NCBI GenBank assembly: GCA_937916405.1
Contig: CALFUF010000147.1
Location: forward strand, 1 to 29,690
Length of the DNA: 29,690 bases
Source of the DNA: an uncultured Prevotella sp.
Lineage (GTDB): Bacteria; Bacteroidota; Bacteroidia; Bacteroidales; Bacteroidaceae
Reading direction: 5' to 3'
In this document: positions 7,080 through 14,784 of the stretch, in pieces
How the letters are laid out: every line of letters starts with the position of its first letter
Numbering within the stretch: the first letter of the stretch is position 1
The notes under the pieces: model-generated
Databases searched by the model: none
Told to the model about the DNA's origin: nothing
Seen by the model: only the letters and a program-made list of their open reading frames with translations
Translations under genes and position numbers: made by a program

Positions 7080-9427
7080 TTCTTAAAGGTTAAGTTTTCC
7101 ACATGGGAGCCGACGTACATAGGTACATAGTCTGACGTGCTATACCATTTCGGTTTGTCTGGCATATCATCATAAATCTGTCGACCGTTGATTTTCAGTC
7201 CTTCAAAGGTGACATTCCTCACCTTGTGACGGGCATCATAACCAGAGATGACAGACATATTAGGGGTAGCGCCATAGTAGCGGATATGACGGAAGACCAC
7301 ATCCTCAACGCCACCACCCGGTGCGGTGCAGTATTTGGCGTTCCAACCGACACGAACCTGTGTGATACTACCTTGGTGGATTTGCTCAATACGGATATTA
7401 TCAAACAGGACATTCTTCACGTAATTGTTATCTCCGCAATTGATGGCGAGACAACCCTGATACTCTATCTGCGGCTCACTCTGACAGAGGATATCGATAT
7501 TGTCATAGTGCAGATTGACCAGACTATCGCCAACTTCTGGATTACCGTGCAGCCCTATCATAATAGGATGGGCAACATCCGCCCAGAGGGTGGAATTCGT
7601 CATACGGATATTTCGAACACTACCACTGAAGCCTTTGCGGGTAGCATAGGCGGTAGTGCAGTCGTCAGAGTTACGACAGAACACACGGTCGTAAAGAATA
7701 TTACTGCATCCACCAAACACATTCAGACCATCGCCCCACTGGGGATGAGAGATGGAGCGGACATCATGCAGCGTCACACCGTCACTTTCCCCAATAGGAC
7801 AGGTATTGAGGACCATACCCTCTATCAACACATTCTTACTGCGATATACATGACACCCCTCATAACCATTAGCAGGACGTGCCACGCCCCGTCCTAAGAT
7901 ACTGACATTCTCCGCATCCTCAATAGCAAAGGTACCAGAAAAGTAACTGCCACCATCGAGATAGACCGTAGTATTCGATGGTACCTTGACGGTCTTTTCC
8001 GTATACAGTCCAGGGGCATAATAACGAAAGGTACGCCCCTGTGATTTTGCTGTCCTCTCGGCATCGTCTTTACTAATGGTTGGTTTGGAGGTGAATACCA
8101 GCAGGTTGTCGGTGATGTTACCATCAAACTCCACGCTGACATTCTCGGGCTGGAAAAGCAGGAACTGCACCACAGAGTCATTCTGCACATTGGCAATCGT
8201 CCCCCGATAGTCAGGACGGATACGACATTTCTTATACTTCTTATTCTTGCAAACGACACGGACAAAGACATCGCCCGTAAAGTCGAAGAAGCAATAGGAG
8301 ATCTCTGAAATCTTGTGCTGATAATCACCAACAGGAGCGTTGACCTTCGCCATATAGGTGTCTATCCTTGTCCATTCCTTATGGCCACGAGGTTGTATAT
8401 AAACATCATAGTCATGTTTAAGAGGAGCACCTACAGGAGCAGGATATGTGAAGACTGAATGTAGTTTCGTCCCCTCTTTCACTCCCTTGATCTTGAAATT
8501 GTCTGCCTCAGGATTCCGTTTGACCTCACCTTCTTTCTCCGCCTTCGCCTGCAGGTCGAGCACCTTCTTGGTATAAGGCATCTTCAAGCCCTTGCGCTTC
8601 ACATAGTGATGATATGGCAAATCGTAGATGCAACGTATTTGACCACGTCCCATCTCACCAGGCTCTGTCCAGTCATTATACAACCCTGTGCAGTCTTTCC
8701 ATGTCTCGAAAGGCACCTCATAACCGAGATTATATTTAGCGGTATATTCTATCCCTTTCATCATCCGGTTATCCAGTGCTCCCCACAGGTCATCACCCTG
8801 CTCCCACGCAAGTTCACAAGTCTCACACAACGCTCCTAACCCTAATTGTGCATGTCCCTGATCTCGTCCCGTCTCCTGACACTGTCCTGTCGCACTGACA
8901 TATTTAGGCAACGAGCCGTTATCGTTGGCATCGAGGAAATAGTCAAAAGAAGCCTGATAGAGTGCCTTATCCTCCAAGAATATCGCACACGCCATCCGAA
9001 GACGGTTGACAATGGCACCCCAGTTGCCGTTCGCATAGGGACTATCTGCCTCAAATTGATGGATGACAGGCAACATAGCACGACGAATCATTGCCGCCCA
9101 TGATGGTGTCTGCTTGTCATGCTCAATCATCATAGCACGAACCAACCAATATGCCTGAATAGCACACAATGGGGCATCATGCCCGTCAAAACGCTGGAGT
9201 GTAGTGGCATAAGCATTGATTATCTCTAATGCCTTGGCATCCTGTCCTGCCTTGGCACACTGCCATGCCGTCCACATGTCACGCTCGCTACCGCCCTTTG
9301 TCTTGGCATATTGCCCGTCACGAGCCACTACCTGATAGGGACCAGCCATCTTATAATCATTTTGCTGTGCCAGACAGACGGTTAACTGACAAAGAAAGAA
9401 CAATAAACACAAAAAGAGTTTTCTCAT
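7076..9427 (-). CDS. Two-module polysaccharide enzyme: PL38/alginate-lyase-like plus beta-helix
   Basis: The start at 9427 gives MRKLFLCLLFFLCQLTVCLAQ, a clean signal peptide, and lies just downstream of a good promoter; the in-frame ATG at 9541 would lie upstream of that promoter. The 783-residue product has two parts. Residues about 25-300 look like an (alpha/alpha)6 toroid of the alginate-lyase/PL38 type, with YANGNWGA (131-138) and ATGQCQETGRDQGH (179-192). Residues about 420-780 look like a right-handed beta-helix of the GH28/GH49 kind, with NTTVYLDGGSYFSG, GRGVARP, QWGDGLNVFGG and RNSDDCTTAYATR. A mid-region of about 120 residues lies between them. The two modules suggest one secreted protein that cleaves a uronate backbone and also hydrolyses glycosidic bonds. 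It is first gene of the operon. Family assignment of both halves is from motif memory. Confidence 0.72.
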   Translation of the reverse strand: MRKLFLCLLFFLCQLTVCLAQQNDYKMAGPYQVVARDGQYAKTKGGSERDMWTAWQCAKAGQDAKALEIINAYATTLQRFDGHDAPLCAIQAYWLVRAMMIEHDKQTPSWAAMIRRAMLPVIHQFEADSPYANGNWGAIVNRLRMACAIFLEDKALYQASFDYFLDANDNGSLPKYVSATGQCQETGRDQGHAQLGLGALCETCELAWEQGDDLWGALDNRMMKGIEYTAKYNLGYEVPFETWKDCTGLYNDWTEPGEMGRGQIRCIYDLPYHHYVKRKGLKMPYTKKVLDLQAKAEKEGEVKRNPEADNFKIKGVKEGTKLHSVFTYPAPVGAPLKHDYDVYIQPRGHKEWTRIDTYMAKVNAPVGDYQHKISEISYCFFDFTGDVFVRVVCKNKKYKKCRIRPDYRGTIANVQNDSVVQFLLFQPENVSVEFDGNITDNLLVFTSKPTISKDDAERTAKSQGRTFRYYAPGLYTEKTVKVPSNTTVYLDGGSYFSGTFAIEDAENVSILGRGVARPANGYEGCHVYRSKNVLIEGMVLNTCPIGESDGVTLHDVRSISHPQWGDGLNVFGGCSNILYDRVFCRNSDDCTTAYATRKGFSGSVRNIRMTNSTLWADVAHPIMIGLHGNPEVGDSLVNLHYDNIDILCQSEPQIEYQGCLAINCGDNNYVKNVLFDNIRIEQIHQGSITQVRVGWNAKYCTAPGGGVEDVVFRHIRYYGATPNMSVISGYDARHKVRNVTFEGLKINGRQIYDDMPDKPKWYSTSDYVPMYVGSHVENLTFKK

Positions 9428-9462
9428 CGCTTCTAATTTTTCCTTGAATACGAATGCTTCGG

Positions 9463-9494
9463 CAAATTTACTTAAAATTATGTACCTTCGCAAA
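9463..9494 (-). promoter_or_regulatory. Promoter of the glycan operon
   Basis: On the minus strand TTTG (9494-9491) is followed after 20 nt by TAAATTTG (9470-9463), matching the Bacteroidetes -33/-7 arrangement, with a leader of about 30 nt before ATG 9427. The divergent GH88 gene has only weaker candidates in the same 114-bp gap, such as TACCTTCG at 9483-9490. Confidence 0.7.
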
Positions 9495-9541
9495 CTAATG
9501 CGCAAAATATTACCTTTATTCGTATAGAATAGAAAAATCAT

Positions 9542-10777
9542 ATGAAAAAGTACCTATTCTTCATGGCGCTCTGCGCCCTGACCAGCTGTCAGCAACATAA
9601 GACAGTCTTCAATGCGGACCAACAACTGGACTATTGTAGTCAGCAAGTGAACCGTGCCTTGGAACAGATGCGGGATAGTGACTACACCATGGAACCACGG
9701 AACATCATGGATGGTGAGACCTGTTGGAATTGTCGGAAGGCGAGTGCCGAGGAATGGTGCTCAGGCTTCTGGCCCGGTATCCTATGGATGGACTATAGTT
9801 ATACCAAAGATGAGAACGTCCGCAAGGCTGCGGAAGGTTATACGGAGTCTTTGAGTTTTCTGGCAAAACAGCCTGTTTATGACCATGACCTTGGTTTTCT
9901 GGTCATCAACTCTTTCCTGAAAGGCTATGAGACAACGGGGAAGGAGTCATACAAGCAGATTGCCTTGGCTTGCGCTGACACATTAGCGACCCTCTATAAT
10001 GATAAGGTAGGGACTATCCTCAGTTGGCCCCGCCACGTGAAGGATTTCGGAGGGCATAACACCATCATGGACAATATGATGAACCTGGAACTGCTGTTCT
10101 GGGCACAGGAGCATGGAGGCAGTCAGCGATTAAGGAATATCGCCATCAGTCATGCTGATACTACCATGCGCTATCATTTCCGTGAAGACGGCTCTTGCTA
10201 TCATGTTGCCGTCTACGACACCCTGACAGGAGCGTTCATCAAAGGTCAGACACATCAAGGCAATGCTGACTCTTCTATGTGGAGCCGCGGACAGTCATGG
10301 GCAATCTATGGTTATACCATGGTGTACCGCTATACAAAGGAGCAGCGTTTCCTTGACTTTGCCCAAAAGGTGACGGATATCTACCTACAGCGACTGAAAG
10401 AGACCTCTGACGACTGGGTTCCCATCTGGGATATGGACGACCCTCGTGGTGTCAAGGCTCCGAAAGACGCCTCTGCCGCCTGTGTCGTGGCAAGTGCACT
10501 GATAGAACTCAGCCAGTATGTCGACCAAAAGAAAGGAAATACCTATCGTGATGCCGCAGAGAAGATGCTAAGCGACCTCAGCACAGAGAAATACCAGAGC
10601 CGTGAGAAGAATGTCTCTTTTCTCATGCACTCTACCGGTCACCACCCTGCAGGCAGTGAGATAGATGCCAGCATCATCTATGCCGACTATTACTATATCG
10701 AGGCATTATTAAGATGGAAAAGTGTATTATCAGGATTGATTAGTCCTGATAATACACCTTCTTCACACGACCGCTGA
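9542..10777 (+). CDS. GH88 unsaturated glucuronyl/galacturonyl hydrolase lipoprotein
   Basis: GH88 enzymes hydrolyse the terminal 4,5-unsaturated uronic acid left by polysaccharide lyases. This 411-residue protein has a lipoprotein signal (ALTSC, Cys16) and both catalytic aspartates: D116 in DHDLGF and D177 in HNTIMDNMMN, 61 residues apart exactly as D88 and D149 in the Bacillus enzyme. WSRGQSWAIYG near 247-257 is the conserved substrate-binding segment. The gene is divergent from the operon whose first enzyme is lyase-like, so it probably acts on that enzyme's product. The C-terminal codons run through a 14-bp perfect inverted repeat at 10722-10757, so the last residues (about 394-411) may be recent additions caused by the neighbouring rearrangement; the conserved part ends at LLRWK. 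Confidence 0.9.
   Translation: MKKYLFFMALCALTSCQQHKTVFNADQQLDYCSQQVNRALEQMRDSDYTMEPRNIMDGETCWNCRKASAEEWCSGFWPGILWMDYSYTKDENVRKAAEGYTESLSFLAKQPVYDHDLGFLVINSFLKGYETTGKESYKQIALACADTLATLYNDKVGTILSWPRHVKDFGGHNTIMDNMMNLELLFWAQEHGGSQRLRNIAISHADTTMRYHFREDGSCYHVAVYDTLTGAFIKGQTHQGNADSSMWSRGQSWAIYGYTMVYRYTKEQRFLDFAQKVTDIYLQRLKETSDDWVPIWDMDDPRGVKAPKDASAACVVASALIELSQYVDQKKGNTYRDAAEKMLSDLSTEKYQSREKNVSFLMHSTGHHPAGSEIDASIIYADYYYIEALLRWKSVLSGLISPDNTPSSHDR
10722..10757. terminator. Perfect 14-bp hairpin shared by two convergent gene ends
   Basis: Arms 10722-10735 and 10744-10757 are perfectly complementary around an 8-nt loop. On the minus strand the stem is followed by TTTTCC, making a good intrinsic terminator for the minus-strand remnant ending at 10740. 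On the plus strand it is followed only by CTTCTTC. It lies inside the last codons of the GH88 gene. Confidence 0.75.
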
Positions 10778-10841
10778 CACTCGTCAGCACCTCATAGGTA
10801 CTGACGGTTTGATCACGGACTTTGGGTGGTGGAAAAGGCAT
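10740..10841 (-). pseudogene. 3' remnant of an unidentified minus-strand gene
   Basis: The minus strand reads MPFPPPKVRDQTVSTYEVL followed by TSVSGRVKKVYYQD and stop, 33 codons. The codon choice and the terminator directly after the stop look like a genuine gene end rather than chance, but upstream of 10841 the opposite strand holds a transposase relic, so the 5' part appears to have been lost. It could instead be an intact very small gene; I do not recognise the family. Confidence 0.35.
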
Positions 10842-10990
10842 TCAGAGTCAGCAAGGGTAACCTTGAGATGCGGCCAGTGTTCCACTTTACCGAACGAAGG
10901 ATTGAGGCACATGTCTGTATCTGCTTCATAGTTTATAAGGTCTATAAGGAACTGGAACGTATTATCTGGATTTCGAAGATCAACCTCAGT
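10805..10990 (+). pseudogene. Transposase C-terminal relic (IS4/IS1634-like)
   Basis: The plus-strand frame GLWVVEKAFRVSKGNLEMRP, then VFHFTERRIEAHVCICFIVY and KVYKELERI, is characteristic of the C-terminal end of DDE transposases of the IS1634 group in the IS4 superfamily. An in-frame stop at 10802 and the lack of any upstream DDE domain show that only the last 60 or so residues survive. The match fades after INLSVD near 10990. Terminal inverted repeats are not evident. From 10990 to 11083 I see no feature beyond a weak inverted repeat (10995-11013). Confidence 0.75.
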
Positions 10991-11083
10991 GTAGACAGAC
11001 CTAAGAAGTCTGTTGGGCGATTAGGGTGACGCATCGACGAAGTCAGGAGCGAATGAGTACTTGCAAAAATACAAAACCAATTA

Positions 11084-11213
11084 TTATCGCACCAACTTAT
11101 TGTTCTTTGCTCGGTTTGCGTAACTTTGGCTTTGCCGAAGTTACTTTGCACTCGGAAATGCAAAGAAAAAGCGAGTTTTCCTTTGCATTTCTCTCATTTT
11201 TTCGTAACTTTGC
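11084..11213 (+). repeat. Dispersed promoter-bearing repeat, copy 1 (130 bp)
   Basis: This 130-bp stretch recurs at 16766-16894 with one single-base indel and one substitution. It holds two hairpins: one near 11119-11143 (GTAACTTTGGC/GCCGAAGTTAC with one mismatch) and one at 11155-11191 (GAAATGCAAAG/CTTTGCATTTC extended into the loop side). It ends in a full promoter, TTTG at 11182-11185, 19 nt spacer, TAACTTTGC at 11205-11213, driving the gene at 11242. The flanks beyond both ends differ between the copies. Confidence 0.92.
11182..11213 (+). promoter_or_regulatory. Promoter for the thioredoxin/DUF6029 operon
   Basis: TTTG, 19-nt spacer and TAACTTTGC match the Bacteroidetes consensus on both elements. 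The leader before ATG 11242 is about 25 nt. The -33 element lies in the right arm of the repeat's second hairpin. Confidence 0.8.
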
Positions 11214-11241
11214 CGTCTGTAACACAAAAAAACAAGAAAGT

Positions 11242-11733
11242 ATGAGAGAGAAATTACTAATGAGTCTGTTTGCAATAATGCTTGCCTCCTTACAGAGCAT
11301 TCACGCACAATTGCCGACAGTCACACTGAAAACGATGGACGGAAAAACTGTGCGCACAGATACCTTAACCAATAATGGTCGCCCATTTATCATCGATTTC
11401 TTCGCCACTTGGTGCAAGCCCTGCAACCGTGAGCTTGATGCCATCAGTGAGGTGTATGACGATTGGCAGGCAGAGACGGGGGTCAAAATATATGCCGTTT
11501 CGATAGACCAAGGACAGAACATCCAGAAGGTAAAGCCACTGGTTGATAACCACGGATGGGAATACGATGTCCTCCTGGATCCAAACGGTGACTTGAAAAG
11601 GGCACTGGGCATCCAGGTGATTCCCTATGTGATCATCGTTGACGGACAAGGTCATATCGCCTACAAACACATGGGCTATACCGATGGTGAGGAGTCGGAA
11701 CTGATAGAGAAGGTACGTGAACTGCTAAAGTAA
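11242..11733 (+). CDS. TlpA-like thioredoxin-fold protein
   Basis: The start at 11242 gives a signal peptide (MREKLLMSLFAIMLASLQS, cleavage near HAQ) and lies just past the promoter; the longer in-frame extension would be translated from the repeat and is rejected. The 163-residue product has the thioredoxin active site FFATWCKPC (C58, C61), the cis-proline region GIQVIPYVIIVDG and the usual fold length. TlpA/ResA-type proteins reduce or exchange disulfides of exported proteins in the periplasm. It is the first gene of an operon with 7-nt gaps to the next genes, which encode two further CxxC proteins, so those are candidate partners. No membrane anchor other than the signal peptide is seen. 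Confidence 0.88.
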   Translation: MREKLLMSLFAIMLASLQSIHAQLPTVTLKTMDGKTVRTDTLTNNGRPFIIDFFATWCKPCNRELDAISEVYDDWQAETGVKIYAVSIDQGQNIQKVKPLVDNHGWEYDVLLDPNGDLKRALGIQVIPYVIIVDGQGHIAYKHMGYTDGEESELIEKVRELLK

Positions 11734-11740
11734 TAATAGT

Positions 11741-13318
11741 ATGAGACACCTCTTACCCTTAACCCGTTACCTGTTGTTTGCTGCCTGCCTCCTGTCCATC
11801 CCGTCAATGGCTCAGGAACAAAAAGGCATCACACTGAGCGGTAGTATCCAAAGCGACATGTTAATACCTCAGAGCGATGAGAAGATTGGCGCTGAGAAGA
11901 CGGAAGACTTTCAAACCAACACCTACGTCGACCTTCAGATGCAGAGCCATTATGTGGATGCCGGCGTGAGACTGGAATATCTGGAGCATCCGCTACCAGG
12001 CTTCGAGAACGACTTTAAGGGCTGGGGTGTCCCCAACTTCTGGGTAAAGGGACGTCTTGGCTGTGCCGAACTGACTATAGGCACCTTCTACGAGCAGTTT
12101 GGATCCGGACTTATCTTACGCACTTATGAGGAACGCTCACTGGGCATAGACAACTCTTTGCTAGGAGGAAGAGTGGTCGTGAAACCCGCTAAAGGGGTCA
12201 CCGTCAAAGCACTCTCTGGTTGCCAGCGACGCTTTTGGAGCTGGAACAAGGCGTGGATCAACGGTGCAGATGTGGAACTTGGTTTGAACGAATGGATTCC
12301 GTCCTTACAAAGAACAGGTACAGAGCTGATGCTGGGAGGTTCGTGGGTCAACAAACACGAGAAGGACGAAGATATCTTCACAGATGCGACACACCGTCTG
12401 AATCTTCCCACCTACGTGAACGCATGGGATGTCCGCGCCACCCTGAACAAAGGTCCTTGGAGCCTGTTAGTGGAATATGCGCAGAAGACACAGGATCCCT
12501 CATTCGATAACCAATATAGCTATGACAAGGGGACGGCGATATTGTTCTCTGGCTCCTATTCCAAAAAGGGACTCAGCCTGTTGCTACAAGGTAAACGTTC
12601 AGAGAACATGGCATTCCGCAGCCGTCGCTCCATGATAGGCACCTCCTCGTTTCTAAACCATCTCCCCGCTTTCACACAAGACCACACCTACGCACTGGCG
12701 GCACTTTATCCTTACGCCACCCAACTGGCTGGAGGCGAGTGGGCATGGCAGGCTGAGGCAGGCTATAACTTCAAGCGTAAAACAGCACTTGGCGGAAAAT
12801 TTGGCATGAATGTCAAGATGAACTTCTCGCATGTCCGTTGGCAGGGCACGACCTTCTATCAGGATCTGGACATACAGGTGACACGCAAGATGTCACAAGC
12901 CTTTAAACTCACTTTGATGTACATGAACCAGCGCTACAACAAGACAGTGATTGAGGGCGAGGGAGGCATGGTGAACAGCAATATCTTCATTGCGGACGGT
13001 AAGTATCAATTCTCCCCCAAGGTCACACTACGTACAGAACTGCAATACCTAACCACTGCCGAAGACCAAGGCGATTGGGCTTTCGGACTGCTGGAACTGT
13101 CACTGGTGCCCCACTGGATGCTGACCGTTAGTGACATGTACAATGTCGGGGATACTGACATCCACTACTATCAAGGCGGTGTATCATTTAGTACAGGTGC
13201 CCATCGCCTACAACTTGGTTACGGGCGCACACGAGCAGGCTATAACTGTTCCGGAGGGGTCTGCCGTTATGTTCCTGCCAGCCGGGGCTTTACCTTATCG
13301 TACAACTACACATTTTGA
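11741..13318 (+). CDS. DUF6029 family protein, probable outer-membrane beta-barrel
   Basis: The 525-residue product has a signal peptide ending near SIPSMAQ and the DUF6029-type sequence ITLSGSIQSDMLIPQ...NTYVDLQMQSHYVDAGVRLEY, then GTFYEQFGSGLILRTYEERS. Alternating aromatic/polar strands throughout and an aromatic C-terminus (FTLSYNYTF) are typical of outer-membrane barrels. The family has no established function that I know of. It starts 7 nt after the thioredoxin gene and ends 7 nt before the Omp28-like gene, and the trio is, to my recollection, a recurrent neighbourhood in Bacteroidales. That makes a role with the redox proteins at the outer membrane plausible but unproven. Confidence 0.82.
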   Translation: MRHLLPLTRYLLFAACLLSIPSMAQEQKGITLSGSIQSDMLIPQSDEKIGAEKTEDFQTNTYVDLQMQSHYVDAGVRLEYLEHPLPGFENDFKGWGVPNFWVKGRLGCAELTIGTFYEQFGSGLILRTYEERSLGIDNSLLGGRVVVKPAKGVTVKALSGCQRRFWSWNKAWINGADVELGLNEWIPSLQRTGTELMLGGSWVNKHEKDEDIFTDATHRLNLPTYVNAWDVRATLNKGPWSLLVEYAQKTQDPSFDNQYSYDKGTAILFSGSYSKKGLSLLLQGKRSENMAFRSRRSMIGTSSFLNHLPAFTQDHTYALAALYPYATQLAGGEWAWQAEAGYNFKRKTALGGKFGMNVKMNFSHVRWQGTTFYQDLDIQVTRKMSQAFKLTLMYMNQRYNKTVIEGEGGMVNSNIFIADGKYQFSPKVTLRTELQYLTTAEDQGDWAFGLLELSLVPHWMLTVSDMYNVGDTDIHYYQGGVSFSTGAHRLQLGYGRTRAGYNCSGGVCRYVPASRGFTLSYNYTF

Positions 13319-13325
13319 TATCAGT

Positions 13326-14105
13326 ATGAAGATCAAGACTTACACCTTATATGTAATAGGACTACTCCTGGCAGCATGTAGTCATATTGAGGAAGACGAG
13401 CGGCTCGTCTATGTAAAGCCTGCGGCAGTGGCTCGCACAGTACTGCTGGAAGACTTCACAGGTCAGCGCTGCGTGAACTGTCCGAGAGGTACGGAGATTA
13501 TCGAGCAGTTACAGGAGGAATATGGCGATGCCGTTATCGCCGTGGGCATTCACGGAGGACCGTTAGGTTTTATGGGCAACAATACCCTTGTGGGACTCGC
13601 CACAGAGGTCGGCAGCGAATATTATAACCACTGGCAACTGGAATACCAACCTGTAGGGCTCGTCAACCGCCATGGCGCTGTCAACTATACAGACTGGGCT
13701 ACTACTGTCAGGGCGCAGATCGACACTACAGCCCCACTATCTATGGAGGCACAGGCGACCATAGAAGATGGTAAGATAGAGATCTGCACGACCATAACGG
13801 GCACAGATGGCAACACCACCGGTAAGTTACAGTTATGGGTACTGGAAGATGGAATCACTGCCATGCAACTGATGCCCGACGGCAGCGCTAACAGAGAGTA
13901 TGTACACAACCACGTGCTGCGTATTCCCGTCAATGGCACCTGGGGCGAAGACTTCACGATACAGGAAGGGGAGACCAAGACGACCCATCACATACAGGTC
14001 CTTGACCCTTCATGGAACACCCAACAATTGAGTATTGTCGCTTTCGTCTATAATGACCAAGGCGTGCAACAGGCTGTTAAAAGCAAAGTAGAACATAATC
14101 ATTAA
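13326..14105 (+). CDS. Omp28-related lipoprotein with CxxC
   Basis: The 259-residue protein starts at ATG 13326, giving a lipoprotein signal (GLLLAACS, Cys18); a longer frame from 13131 overlaps the DUF6029 gene and lacks a signal. The segment VLLEDFTGQRCVNCPRGTEI with C49 and C52 is the Omp28-type thioredoxin-like active site, followed by AVGIHGGPLG. The C-terminal part is beta-rich. Omp28 family proteins are surface or outer-membrane proteins of Bacteroidetes, first known in Porphyromonas; their biochemical role is not settled. Its CxxC and its place next to a TlpA-like protein suggest it takes part in thiol exchange outside the cytoplasm. Confidence 0.82.
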   Translation: MKIKTYTLYVIGLLLAACSHIEEDERLVYVKPAAVARTVLLEDFTGQRCVNCPRGTEIIEQLQEEYGDAVIAVGIHGGPLGFMGNNTLVGLATEVGSEYYNHWQLEYQPVGLVNRHGAVNYTDWATTVRAQIDTTAPLSMEAQATIEDGKIEICTTITGTDGNTTGKLQLWVLEDGITAMQLMPDGSANREYVHNHVLRIPVNGTWGEDFTIQEGETKTTHHIQVLDPSWNTQQLSIVAFVYNDQGVQQAVKSKVEHNH

Positions 14106-14119
14106 ACACGATATTGCTT

Positions 14120-14767
14120 ATGAAGAAACTCTTTACACTATGTTTGTTTATGCTGACCGCCACTTCTATTATGGCGCAGGACAGCAACACTTTCCAGTTT
14201 ACAGACAAGAATGGGAACGTGATGGAAAATGGGGCGACAGTAACTGTCAGCTCTCCATCGACAGACGATTTCGGACAGACCTTTTTGCCGTCCGGCATCT
14301 ATGTTAAGAATGTATCTGCAGGAGATGCAGGCATCCGTATTCACTACACGATTGAGAAAATGGACAACGGCATCTTCCAGATCTGTTTTCCATCTTCCTG
14401 TATCACCAAAAACACAACAGGAAACTTTATGACAGACAGCGACTTGATGAGTAGCGATCAAACCCGTGACTTACAAAGCGAATGGGTTCCGACAGTATTC
14501 GGTCAGTGCAAGGTCACCTATCAAATTGAGGTGATGACTCAGACACAGTTCTTTCCAGCAAAGTTCGAACCTAAGGAGATGGGAAATCATATAACGGTCA
14601 TTTTCAATTATGCGGATCCTTCCGGCATTGAGACTATTAACAGCAATAGACAGCAACCTGTCGTAGCCCGTTATTCGTTAGACGGTCGCCCTTTAACGAT
14701 GCCCCATCATGGAATTGTCATTGAGCGTTTGGCTAATGGTAAAACGATTAAAACTATCAACAAATAA
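14120..14767 (+). CDS. Small secreted protein with C-terminal sorting-like tail
   Basis: The start at 14120 gives MKKLFTLCLFMLTATSIMAQ, a signal peptide; an ATG six bases upstream is possible. The 215-residue protein has one beta-rich domain (FQFTDKNGNVMENGATVTV...) that I do not recognise, then a tail reading ARYSLDGRPLTMPHHGIVIE and ending KTIKTINK. The tail closely matches that of the next protein. Such tails resemble Por/type IX secretion C-terminal domains in layout (GR...GI.I.R..G...K), so export to the surface is plausible. Four cysteines are absent from the CxxC arrangement; only isolated Cys occur (QICFPSSC, FGQCK). It lies 14 nt after the Omp28-like gene in the same operon. Confidence 0.68.
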   Translation: MKKLFTLCLFMLTATSIMAQDSNTFQFTDKNGNVMENGATVTVSSPSTDDFGQTFLPSGIYVKNVSAGDAGIRIHYTIEKMDNGIFQICFPSSCITKNTTGNFMTDSDLMSSDQTRDLQSEWVPTVFGQCKVTYQIEVMTQTQFFPAKFEPKEMGNHITVIFNYADPSGIETINSNRQQPVVARYSLDGRPLTMPHHGIVIERLANGKTIKTINK

Positions 14768-14784
14768 TATTTAAGCTCATCAAT

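Noticed and set aside
9483..9518. Promoter for the GH88 gene (TACCTTCG at 9483 or TACCTTTA near 9512)
   Set aside because: Each has a mismatch in the TAnnTTTG core and no matching -33 element, so I could not choose between them.
11026..11241. Upstream extension of the thioredoxin gene
   Set aside because: The extension translates the dispersed repeat and lies upstream of the promoter; the signal peptide begins at 11242.
10942..11300. Minus-strand short frames over the promoter repeat (and the equivalent at 16714-16908)
   Set aside because: They are translations of the repeat itself; the same peptide appears at both copies without independent gene context.
13131..13325. Upstream extension of the Omp28-like gene
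   Set aside because: It overlaps the DUF6029 gene by almost 190 bp and would bury the lipoprotein signal.
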